The translations under genes were made by a program, and so were the position numbers. The notes beneath the pieces were generated by a model, which was not told where the DNA came from, did no database searches, and saw only the letters and a program-made list of their open reading frames with translations. A stretch of 64,000 nucleotides of DNA from Gaetbulibacter_A sp043876815 (lineage in GTDB: Bacteria; Bacteroidota; Bacteroidia; Flavobacteriales; Flavobacteriaceae). The stretch covers positions 62,001 through 126,000 of the forward strand of contig NZ_JBAWKA010000004.1 of NCBI RefSeq assembly GCF_043876815.1, given 5' to 3'. Positions 42,230 to 49,967 of this stretch are shown here, piece by piece; within the stretch, counting starts at the first letter, position 1; each line of letters opens with the position of its first letter.

Positions 42230-43729
42230 ATGAAACAGAAATCAATTAAATTAACGCACTTGGTGCTTTGTGTTTTAATGGCTACGATAGGATTTAGTCA
42301 GGAAAAAATCACAAAATCCTCGAAATCTTTAAAGGTAGACAAAAATGTGGCTATCGAACTGAACACCAATTATACCAATATCATATTTGATACTTGGAAT
42401 AAGAATACCGTGAGTATTGAAGCTTATGTAACAGGTGAGGACGTAAGTAAAGAAGACCTTCAAAAAGTAGCAAATGAGTGGAATCTCAATATCGAAGCTG
42501 CCACTAACAAAGTTACTATAACAGCAAAAGGAGATGGTCCAATGATGTGGCATTTTAAAAATCATGGTGAAATTAATGATGCCATTTCTAAAGTTATGGA
42601 AGAACTTAAATTTGAATTGGCTGATTTGCAAAATCTAAATGTAGATGTTCGAATTCCTCCAATGCCGGAATTAGCAAATATGCCTCCAATGCCACCAATG
42701 CCACCGATGCCACCACTGCCGGATTTGCCTGAGGGAGCTGCCGATACTAATTTTGACTACGATGCTTATAAAAAGGATGGCGAAGCATATTTAAAAGAAT
42801 ATAGTAAACGGATGGAAAAAGTTTACAATAAGGATTATGCTAAGAAAATGGAAGCATGGGGTGAAAAATTCGGAAAGGAGTTTGAAGAAAACTATGCCAA
42901 GCAAATGGAAGAATGGGGAGAGAAATTCGGAAAAGAATTTGGAGAGAAATATGGCGAGAAAATGGAAGCATGGGGGGAACGTTATGCAGAGCAAATGGAA
43001 AAAAGAGCTGAACGCATGGAAGCCCAGGCCGAACACCGTGAGAAAGCACAGGAGGCCAGAGAAAAGCTGCAACAAAAGCGTGAGGAATTACGAGCCAAGC
43101 AACGCGCTATGATGCGAAGTCAGGGAGTTGATCCTTCAAAAAGTAAAATTAAAAAGACGATCAAGATAAGGATGCCAAAAGACGCTAAATTACAATTGAA
43201 TGTACGTCATGGTGCTTTAGAGTTCGCCACTAATATTGACGATCTTAAGGCTGAACTGAGTTATTCAAAATTAACTGCTGAGAGCATTAATGGAAGTAAA
43301 ACTTCCATTAATGCCTCTTATTCTCCCGTGCATATAAAATTCTGGAATATGGGCGAATTACATTTAAATTATGTGCAGGATGCGAAACTGGAGGAGGTAA
43401 AGAATTTGGTTTTAACTGCCAATACCTCAAACGTAAAAATTGATAATTTTTTCGGTAATGCTGTTATCAATAGTAATATTGGCGATCTGTTAATCTCAAA
43501 AATCAGTAATGATTTCACTAATTTAAATCTTACTTTGGAGAACAGCGAATCTTTTGTATCACTACCAGAGGTTAATTATTTACTACAGTATAAGGGAACG
43601 CGCTCGAAATTTTTAAATTCGGAAACTTCACCGTTAGATCCAAACGTAACATCTTACTCTAATCAAAAAATGGACAGTAATAAAATCATCATAATAGACT
43701 CCAGATTTAGTGAAGTTACGCTAGAATAA
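42230..43729 (+). CDS. Exported DUF4097-like protein with a 19-residue tandem repeat
   Basis: 499 residues with a signal peptide (HLVLCVLMATIGFSQE). An N-terminal beta region (about 25-140, VAIELNTNYTNIIFDTWNKN) leads to a Met-Pro stretch (about 143-166, repeated MPP) and then a charged helical insert at about 175-297. Inside it, three tandem 19-residue units lie at 203-221, 222-240 and 241-259, each of the form YAKxMExWGEKFGKEF. A second beta region (305-499, e.g. AKLQLNVRHGALEFA) resembles the repeated-strand folds of DUF4097 putative adhesins. Last gene of the ECF sigma operon; its stop abuts that of miaA. Function unknown. Confidence 0.78.
   Translation: MKQKSIKLTHLVLCVLMATIGFSQEKITKSSKSLKVDKNVAIELNTNYTNIIFDTWNKNTVSIEAYVTGEDVSKEDLQKVANEWNLNIEAATNKVTITAKGDGPMMWHFKNHGEINDAISKVMEELKFELADLQNLNVDVRIPPMPELANMPPMPPMPPMPPLPDLPEGAADTNFDYDAYKKDGEAYLKEYSKRMEKVYNKDYAKKMEAWGEKFGKEFEENYAKQMEEWGEKFGKEFGEKYGEKMEAWGERYAEQMEKRAERMEAQAEHREKAQEAREKLQQKREELRAKQRAMMRSQGVDPSKSKIKKTIKIRMPKDAKLQLNVRHGALEFATNIDDLKAELSYSKLTAESINGSKTSINASYSPVHIKFWNMGELHLNYVQDAKLEEVKNLVLTANTSNVKIDNFFGNAVINSNIGDLLISKISNDFTNLNLTLENSESFVSLPEVNYLLQYKGTRSKFLNSETSPLDPNVTSYSNQKMDSNKIIIIDSRFSEVTLE
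42836..43006 (+). repeat. Three in-frame 57-bp tandem repeats inside the DUF4097-like gene
   Basis: Units at 42836-42892, 42893-42949 and 42950-43006 encode 19-residue repeats beginning Tyr and sharing ME-W-G-E. The first two are nearly identical in protein; the third has diverged (ERYAEQMEKR end). A multiple of three keeps the frame, so copy number can change without breaking the protein. Confidence 0.85.
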
Positions 43730-44635
43730 TCAGGATAATTCCTGTTCTATACGACCAATGATTTGCTCCGGATCAGCATCGTAATTAAACCATAGCGTAG
43801 CTTCATTTTTTTTAAACCAGGTTAGTTGTCGTTTTGCAAAACGCCGACTATTTTTTTTGATTTCACTTACCGCCGTTTCCAAATCCCATTCACCTTTTAA
43901 ATACAAGAATAATTCCTTATAGCCAACCGTATTCAGGGCATTTTCCGTTTTATATTTTTCAAGTCCTTTAACTTCATCCAACAAACCCTCATCCATCATT
44001 GTATCTACACGTTTATTGATGCGATCGTAGATCAATTGACGATCTGCCGTTAAGCCAATACTTAATGTTTTAAAAGGGCGTTCTTTGTTCTTATTTTGAA
44101 GAAAGGAACTGTAGGGTTTCCCCGTTCCAATACAAATTTCCAAAGCCCGTATAAGGCGATGAGGATTATCAATAGCGATGTTTTTATAGCTTTTAGGGTC
44201 CTTTTCTTTTAGTTGTTTCTGAAGGAATTCAAGACCGTCCGTTTTGAGTCTTTTATTAAGGGTTTCACGTATTTTAGGATCAACATCAGGAAAATCATCT
44301 AAACCTTTAGTAACAGCATCGACATATAATCCTGACCCTCCCAACATAATAACAACATCGTGTTTCTTAAAAAGGTCTCCTAAACAACTCAAAGCGTCCT
44401 TTTCAAAAGCGCCTACGTTATAGTTTTCAATAATGGATTTATGATGTATAAAATGATGTGGAACGGCAGCTAATTCTTCCGCCGTAGGCGCAGCTGTTCC
44501 AATTTGCATTTCTTTAAAAAACTGGCGGGAATCTGCAGAAATAATTTCTGTTTTAAAATATTGAGCTAATAAGATGCTCAGCCTGGTTTTACCAATAGCT
44601 GTAGGCCCAACAATAGATAAAAGCACCTTATCCAT
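43730..44635 (-). CDS. miaA: tRNA dimethylallyltransferase MiaA
   Basis: A 301-residue enzyme with P-loop GPTAIGKTRLS (10-20), SADSRQFFKEMQIGTAAPT, VMLGGSGLYVDAVTKGLDD and LNTVGYKELFLYLKGE. It adds a dimethylallyl group to A37 of tRNAs reading UNN codons. Length and motifs are standard. Its start overlaps the channel gene by 8 bases, so the two are translationally linked; its stop directly abuts that of the convergent DUF4097-like gene, with no space for a terminator. Confidence 0.97.
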   Translation of the reverse strand: MDKVLLSIVGPTAIGKTRLSILLAQYFKTEIISADSRQFFKEMQIGTAAPTAEELAAVPHHFIHHKSIIENYNVGAFEKDALSCLGDLFKKHDVVIMLGGSGLYVDAVTKGLDDFPDVDPKIRETLNKRLKTDGLEFLQKQLKEKDPKSYKNIAIDNPHRLIRALEICIGTGKPYSSFLQNKNKERPFKTLSIGLTADRQLIYDRINKRVDTMMDEGLLDEVKGLEKYKTENALNTVGYKELFLYLKGEWDLETAVSEIKKNSRRFAKRQLTWFKKNEATLWFNYDADPEQIIGRIEQELS

Positions 44636-45476
44636 GGTTCAATTTATGACCGCAATTATAACAAAATTCTGCGTTGTCCATATGTTTTCCAGCAGAGCAA
44701 TTGCTGCAAGATTGAGTGTTTAAATGGACATCTTTACCAGTTATTTCTTTATTTTTTTGACTGGTGTATTCAGCTGATACGATACCGGTTGGAACGGCAA
44801 TTATACCATAACCTAGAATCATTACCAGAGAAGCTATAAATTGCCCAAGAGGTGTTTGAGGAGCAATGTCACCAAAGCCAACCGTGGTTAGCGTTACGAT
44901 ACACCAATACACACTTTTTGGTATGTTGGTAAAGCCATTTTCTTCTCCTTCAACCAGATACATGATGGTTCCTAAAATTATGGAAACAATAATAACCACA
45001 AATAAAAACACTGAAATTTTGGCTTTACTGGCTTTTAGAGCATTTATTAAATTTTGGGAGGCTCCCAAATAACGAGCAAGTTTTAAAATCCGAAAAACAC
45101 GTAATAAACGCAAAGCCCTAAGGGCTGCTAACGCATGAACGCCGCCAAAAAAGAAGGAGATGTATTTTGGAACGGTCGATAAAAAATCGATTATTCCATA
45201 AAAACTAAAAATATATCGAAAAGGTTTTTTTACTGTAATTATTCGAGCGATATACTCAAAAGAGAAGAGTATAGTAATCACCCATTCCGACCAATTTAAA
45301 ATATTATAGTGCCGTTCACCAAAACCCTTTATGCTCTCGAGCATCACGATAATAACACTGGCGACAATGACTATAAGTAAAATAATGTCGAATAACTTTC
45401 CTGCAGGCGTATCGGCTTCATAAATAATTTCATGAAGTTTCTCCTTCCAGCTTTGATTGTTTTTGTTATTCTCCAT
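44628..45476 (-). CDS. Voltage-gated-type potassium channel with C-terminal zinc ribbon
   Basis: 282 residues with six membrane segments and a pore loop. The S4 segment has regularly spaced positive residues (Arg120, 123, 126, 129, Lys132, Arg135 in ALRALRLLRVFRILKLARYL). The selectivity filter is TVGFGD (198-203) in LTTVGFGDIAP. After S6 a short linker leads to a four-Cys knuckle (Cys257, 260, 272, 275; CSNC and CYNC), likely a zinc ribbon. The filter indicates K+ conduction and S4 suggests voltage sensing, as in KvAP. The zinc ribbon is an uncommon end domain. It overlaps miaA by 8 bases. Confidence 0.92.
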   Translation of the reverse strand: MENNKNNQSWKEKLHEIIYEADTPAGKLFDIILLIVIVASVIIVMLESIKGFGERHYNILNWSEWVITILFSFEYIARIITVKKPFRYIFSFYGIIDFLSTVPKYISFFFGGVHALAALRALRLLRVFRILKLARYLGASQNLINALKASKAKISVFLFVVIIVSIILGTIMYLVEGEENGFTNIPKSVYWCIVTLTTVGFGDIAPQTPLGQFIASLVMILGYGIIAVPTGIVSAEYTSQKNKEITGKDVHLNTQSCSNCSAGKHMDNAEFCYNCGHKLNHG

Positions 45477-45684
45477 TTCGACTAATCCCGATTATACTTT
45501 CTTTAGTGCAAGAACCGAATTTTTTTGGATGTCTACAATTTTACTTATGAATTTTTTAAGATAGGGGTAATACTCAGGTACATAAAGGGACTCTTTAAAG
45601 TTAAGCTGTTAGGTTATATTTGCTAAGGTTATGAACTTATTAGTAAGGTATTATTCCTTGCTTAACTTTTTTTATTAAAGAAGC

Positions 45685-47049
45685 TCATTCTACCGGAATA
45701 CACTTGATACGCTTATTTTTTCTAAGATAACTTTGAATAATATGTTGCGTATGTCGATTATTGTTCATTGGTGTAATTATCGATTCCAAAACTTTTTTAT
45801 TTGTTATTTGATAGTTCAGATTAAAAAAGCCCAAGCCTTTAAATATGCCATTTTCTATTAAAATAGCACTGCGTTCGTCTACATCACGCCCTCTATCGAT
45901 GATCACCATATTTTTATTGGCATAACTGTTCTTTTCGATCAAGGTGTTTACGCGTTCGTTGTATATTTCAGGAAGTTCCTCTCCAACACAAGCTCCGTGG
46001 CACTCTTTAATGTCATATTTAAAACAGCTCGTTTTGGTTTTGTAAAGTCCCACCAGTTTCTGGCATAAATTATATTCTTCTACAGTCTTACTTAAAAAAC
46101 TTTTCCCGCTTTGGCGATTGTTAAAGGTGGTTATGGCTTTCTTTCTTCCGTCAGCTGTATCGATCTTCAGATTTATATAGCCATTTTCGTCCTTAAAACT
46201 GTAAAGGGCATGTGTAAAAATATTTCTTCGTAAAGCCCGGTTGAAAATAGGTTTAACCCGCTTAATTTCTTCACTTTCTTTAAGCAAAGCCACTAATTCA
46301 CTTCCTGTGGCTTCGTACGTGACCTCGGTGACTTTGGTCTGAATTTTTTTAGATTTTCGATCAGTACCTGTAAAATGCTGATTGATGCGTTTTTTTATGT
46401 TGTTACTTTTACCAATATAAAGGATGTTACCTTGCTCATCATGCATGTAATATACCCCGGTGATGGATGGCATGTCTGCAATAATATCAATATGCCTGGG
46501 CTCTAATTGTTTTTTTGGATTTAAGCGAACAGCATCGCTAACAATTTTTTTGTCGGTATCCTTGTTTAATAATAGTTTGAAAAGTTTTACGGTGGCGATA
46601 GCATCTCCGGTTGCTCTATGCCGGTCTGTGACCGGGATGCCTAGCGAGCGCACTAATTTTCCCAGACTGTATGATGATTGCCCCGGAATCAATCTTTTAG
46701 ACAATTCTACGGTACATAGCGAGCGTCTTTCAAAATCATAACCCAAACGTCTGAATTCGGTTGATAAAATACGATAATCGAATTGTGCATTGTGAGCTAC
46801 CAAAATACAATCTTCGGTTATTTCAACAATACGCTTAGCTACTTCATAAAACTTGGGAGCGCTTTTAAGCATGTTATTGTTAATGCCCGTAAGATTTACA
46901 ACAAAGGGCTGAATATCCCGCTCAGGATTTACCAAACTAATGAATTGATCGATGACCTGATGGCCATCAAATTTATAAATAGCAATTTCAGTGATGCCCT
47001 CTTCATTATACTTTCCGCCCGTCGTTTCTATGTCTAATATTGCGTACAA
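45685..47049 (-). CDS. DEDD exonuclease fused to GIY-YIG (UvrC/Cho-like) nuclease
   Basis: A 454-residue fusion. The N-terminus is a DnaQ-type 3'-5' exonuclease: LDIETTGG (5-12), HNAQFDYRIL and HRATGDAIAT carry the DEDDh residues. After a linker comes a GIY-YIG domain (ITGVYYMHDEQGNILYIGKS, then NNIKKRINQHF). A UvrC-style cysteine cluster follows (TSCFKYDIKECHGACVGEEL). It lacks the UvrC C-terminal endonuclease and helix-hairpin-helix parts, as in Cho. It probably acts in DNA repair. The start is TTG at 47049: a stop lies seven codons upstream and no ATG or GTG intervenes. yggS ends 11 bases away. Confidence 0.9.
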   Translation of the reverse strand: MYAILDIETTGGKYNEEGITEIAIYKFDGHQVIDQFISLVNPERDIQPFVVNLTGINNNMLKSAPKFYEVAKRIVEITEDCILVAHNAQFDYRILSTEFRRLGYDFERRSLCTVELSKRLIPGQSSYSLGKLVRSLGIPVTDRHRATGDAIATVKLFKLLLNKDTDKKIVSDAVRLNPKKQLEPRHIDIIADMPSITGVYYMHDEQGNILYIGKSNNIKKRINQHFTGTDRKSKKIQTKVTEVTYEATGSELVALLKESEEIKRVKPIFNRALRRNIFTHALYSFKDENGYINLKIDTADGRKKAITTFNNRQSGKSFLSKTVEEYNLCQKLVGLYKTKTSCFKYDIKECHGACVGEELPEIYNERVNTLIEKNSYANKNMVIIDRGRDVDERSAILIENGIFKGLGFFNLNYQITNKKVLESIITPMNNNRHTQHIIQSYLRKNKRIKCIPVE

Positions 47050-47060
47050 ATATTTTTCTT

Positions 47061-47723
47061 TTAATCGCGTTCACCAAAGATACTACTTCCAATGCGAACC
47101 ATATTACTGCCGCAGGCCACGGCCAACTGATAATCGCCACTCATCCCCATACTTATAATCTCCAGATTGGAATTGGCACTATGATAGGTTTTAAGTTTAT
47201 CGAATGTCGTTTTTAAAAATGAAAACTCTTTTTTAATCTGTGCTTCATCATCCGTAAAAGTTGCCATACCCATCACACCTTTAATATTCACAAATTTAAA
47301 ACCAGACAAGGTATCAGATTTTAAAATTTCTTCAGCTTTTTTATCCGTCATACCAAATTTTGAATCCTCTTCGGCAATTTTAATTTGAAGTAAACAATTA
47401 ATAACACGATCGTGTTTTTCACCTTGTTTATTAATCTCTTTCAATAGCTTCATACGGTCTACACCATGGATAAGCGAAACAAAGGGCACCATGTATTTTA
47501 TTTTGTTGCTTTGTACATGACCAATCATATGCCATTCAATATCTTTAGGAAGAGCCTCATATTTATCGGTCATTTCCTGAACCTTGTTTTCACCAAATAT
47601 CCTGTGCCCTGCATTGTAGGCCTCCATGATATCCTCATTAGGTTTTGTTTTTGAAACAGCAACGAGTGTCACATTTTCGGGTAATTCTGATTTAAAATGT
47701 TTTAGGTTTTCTGGAATGGTCAT
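47061..47723 (-). CDS. YggS/PLPBP family pyridoxal-phosphate homeostasis protein
   Basis: A 220-residue single-domain TIM-barrel PLP protein. The PLP lysine is Lys25 in LVAVSKTKP; other family blocks are GENKVQEMTDKYEALP, WHMIGHVQSNKIKYMVPFV, GVMGMATFTDD and LEIISMGMSGDYQLAVACGSNMVRIG. These proteins have no known catalysis and buffer PLP and amino/keto acid pools. It lies 9 bases downstream of the DUF1015 gene and 11 upstream of the exonuclease fusion, within one long minus-strand run. Confidence 0.95.
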   Translation of the reverse strand: MTIPENLKHFKSELPENVTLVAVSKTKPNEDIMEAYNAGHRIFGENKVQEMTDKYEALPKDIEWHMIGHVQSNKIKYMVPFVSLIHGVDRMKLLKEINKQGEKHDRVINCLLQIKIAEEDSKFGMTDKKAEEILKSDTLSGFKFVNIKGVMGMATFTDDEAQIKKEFSFLKTTFDKLKTYHSANSNLEIISMGMSGDYQLAVACGSNMVRIGSSIFGERD

Positions 47724-47732
47724 AAACAGGTT

Positions 47733-48971
47733 TTAAAATTCATAAATAGTAACACCACTACGCAATTTTGGTTCAATGAAAGTGCTTTTAGGAGGCATGG
47801 TTAAACCTTCATCCGCAATGGCTTTCATTTCCTCTATAGTAATTGGAACCAGTCCGAAGCCAACTGCAAAAAGGCCATCATCAACTTTATCTTTTATTGA
47901 AACCAGATCATTTTTACCATGAGAATATTCAATTCGTGTATTGTTTCGCAGGTCATCGATTCCCAATATCGGTTCCAAAACGGTTTTATAAAGGATCTGT
48001 GTATCAAGGGCATCCAAGGCTGTATTAAAGCTATGATTACTCTTTCTTAGATAGAGTGAGTAAAAATCGCCATCTAAATACATGCTAAAATGATGCTTCT
48101 GGGTAGGTTTGTAAAGCTCAGAACCTCTATTCTCAATGCGAAATACAGTATCTAGTTTTATCAAAAATGCCTCTTTAGACAAACCATTCAGGTCTTTTAT
48201 TAAACGGTTGAATTCGAATATTTTCAAATTTGATTCCGGTATTAAATAACTCATGAAAAAATTGTAAGCTTCTTTACCGGTATGATTGTTATTTTCAGAT
48301 TTTAGATCTTCAGCTAAAAGACAGGAGGATGCTGAGCGGTGATGACCATCGGCAATGTAGAGGGTTTCCATACCCTCAAACTCATCTTGTATACTTTTTA
48401 CTAATTCAGGGTCTTCCAACTTCCAAAGGTAATGGGTATCTCTGTAGGTAGTTGTAAACTCAAATTCAGCACGTTCTTGTTGGATTTTTTCAATAATCAA
48501 CCCTATCACTTTGTTATCCGGATAGGTGAGAAGTACCGGCTCGGCATTGAATCCTACGGTTTTCAGGTAGTCTTTAAAGACCCGCTCTCGAAACTCAATG
48601 GTATCCTCATGCTTCTTTATAACATCATTTTTATAGTCTTCCGCGGAAGCGGCTGCAACAATACCCGAAAAAGAAAAGCCATCACGGTTCACGATCTTAT
48701 AGATATAATATGCAGAGATTTTGTCCTGCTTAAAAATATGGTCTTCTCTGAATTCCATATAGCGATTTCTAACAAGGGTATAGCGTTCTTTTCCTGTGAT
48801 GTCCTGGTGATATTTATAACCTGGATTAATAATATGTAAAAATGAAAACGGGTTATAATCAAGGCGGGCTTCCAGTTCATCCTGAGTATAACTTTGATAC
48901 GAACGCGATGCTACCAAACTGACCTTATCCCGCGTTGGGCGAACGGCCTTAAATGGAATAATTTTAGCCAT
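47733..48971 (-). CDS. DUF1015 family protein
   Basis: A 412-residue cytosolic protein of the DUF1015 family. It begins AKIIPFKAVRPTRDKVSLVASRSYQ, and has the core motif YIADGHHRSASSCLLAED and C-terminal FAVGFGLVPITIEEM with MPPKSTFIEPKLRSGVTIYEF. The family is often annotated as an uncharacterised protein linked to serine or 3-phosphoglycerate metabolism genes in Bacteroidota; here it is about 38 kb from serC-serA. It sits 17 bases downstream of the hydroxyacyl-CoA dehydrogenase gene. Biochemical role unknown. Confidence 0.93.
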   Translation of the reverse strand: MAKIIPFKAVRPTRDKVSLVASRSYQSYTQDELEARLDYNPFSFLHIINPGYKYHQDITGKERYTLVRNRYMEFREDHIFKQDKISAYYIYKIVNRDGFSFSGIVAAASAEDYKNDVIKKHEDTIEFRERVFKDYLKTVGFNAEPVLLTYPDNKVIGLIIEKIQQERAEFEFTTTYRDTHYLWKLEDPELVKSIQDEFEGMETLYIADGHHRSASSCLLAEDLKSENNNHTGKEAYNFFMSYLIPESNLKIFEFNRLIKDLNGLSKEAFLIKLDTVFRIENRGSELYKPTQKHHFSMYLDGDFYSLYLRKSNHSFNTALDALDTQILYKTVLEPILGIDDLRNNTRIEYSHGKNDLVSIKDKVDDGLFAVGFGLVPITIEEMKAIADEGLTMPPKSTFIEPKLRSGVTIYEF

Positions 48972-48988
48972 ATTGGATAATCTGTTTT

Positions 48989-49879
48989 TTAATTTGAAAA
49001 TTGTGCCGAAATTTTTTCAGCTTTTTTACTTTCCGAATAATCGTAGAACCCTTCCCCAGCCTTCACGCCTAACTTTCCGGCGCGCACCATATTCACCAAT
49101 AGGGGACAGGGTGCATATTTTGGATTTTTAAAACCATCGTACATCACATTCAAAATTGATAAACAGACGTCTAAACCAATAAAATCAGCCAATTGTAATG
49201 GTCCCATTGGATGTGCCATGCCAAGCTTCATAACCGTATCGATCTCATATACTCCGGCAACACCGTTATATAAGGTTTCGATGGATTCGTTAATCATAGG
49301 CATTAAAATTCTATTGGCCACAAAGCCAGGATAGTCATTTACTTTTACCGGAACTTTTCCTAAAGATTCAGAAAGTGTCATGATGGTGTTTGTTACTTTA
49401 TCGCTGGTGCTGTAACCTCGAATGATCTCTACCAGTTTCATGATCGGCACGGGATTCATAAAATGCATGCCTATAATTCTATCCGGACGCTTGGTTGCGG
49501 CGGCAATTTGGGTGATTGAAATCGAAGACGTATTCGTTGCTAATATGGTGTTTTCGTCACAAAGGCCATCCAGGTCTTTGAAGATATTAAGTTTTATATC
49601 CACATTTTCAACAGCGGCTTCAACAACGAGATCTACCTGTTTTACACCTTTTGATAATTCTGTAAAGCTATCAATGTTATTTAGGGTCGTTTTTTTGTCA
49701 GCTTCTGAAATTTTTTCTTTGGCCAACATACGATCTAAATTTTTAGAAATAGTAGCTAAACCACGGTCTAATGACGCCTGATTTAAATCTATAAGATTCA
49801 CTTTAAAGCCATTTTGTGCAAAGGTATGGGCAATTCCATTACCCATAGTTCCTGCACCTATTACTGCAATATGTTTCAT
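48989..49879 (-). CDS. 3-hydroxyacyl-CoA (3-hydroxybutyryl-CoA) dehydrogenase
   Basis: A 296-residue NAD(P)-binding protein with the Rossmann motif IGAGTMGNGIAHTFAQNGF at the N-terminus. Family signatures follow: ATNTSSISITQIA, RIIGMHFMNPVPIMKLVEII (catalytic His), DYPGFVANRILMPMINES and GMAHPMGPLQLADFIGLDVC. It reversibly oxidises L-3-hydroxyacyl-CoA, most likely the four-carbon substrate at this length. It is part of a minus-strand run with an oxidoreductase upstream (88-base gap) and DUF1015 downstream. Confidence 0.94.
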   Translation of the reverse strand: MKHIAVIGAGTMGNGIAHTFAQNGFKVNLIDLNQASLDRGLATISKNLDRMLAKEKISEADKKTTLNNIDSFTELSKGVKQVDLVVEAAVENVDIKLNIFKDLDGLCDENTILATNTSSISITQIAAATKRPDRIIGMHFMNPVPIMKLVEIIRGYSTSDKVTNTIMTLSESLGKVPVKVNDYPGFVANRILMPMINESIETLYNGVAGVYEIDTVMKLGMAHPMGPLQLADFIGLDVCLSILNVMYDGFKNPKYAPCPLLVNMVRAGKLGVKAGEGFYDYSESKKAEKISAQFSN

Positions 49880-49967
49880 CTTTTTAATAAAGTTTAGTGG
49901 GCTCTATGTCGAACACAGAGCTTTTTAAAAAAATCCAAATTTTAAAGTGTTCTATGATATTTAACAT

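Noticed and set aside
42661..42725. Sequencing error or frameshift in the Met-Pro stretch
   Set aside because: The frame continues cleanly on both sides into well-formed protein sequence; the stretch is a genuine low-complexity linker.
42837..43112. Overlapping plus-strand frame of 91 codons in the repeat region
   Set aside because: It is a by-product of the 57-bp repeats and purine-rich codons of the real gene in another frame.
45477..45684. Small RNA or tRNA gene in the gap behind the exonuclease fusion
   Set aside because: No cloverleaf or strong hairpin with a T-run was found; only a weak AAGG...CCTT inverted repeat near 45640-45655.
45685..47049. Homing endonuclease or mobile intron because of the GIY-YIG domain
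   Set aside because: The domain is part of an intact exonuclease/UvrC-like fusion within a core gene run; no intron or intein boundaries are seen.
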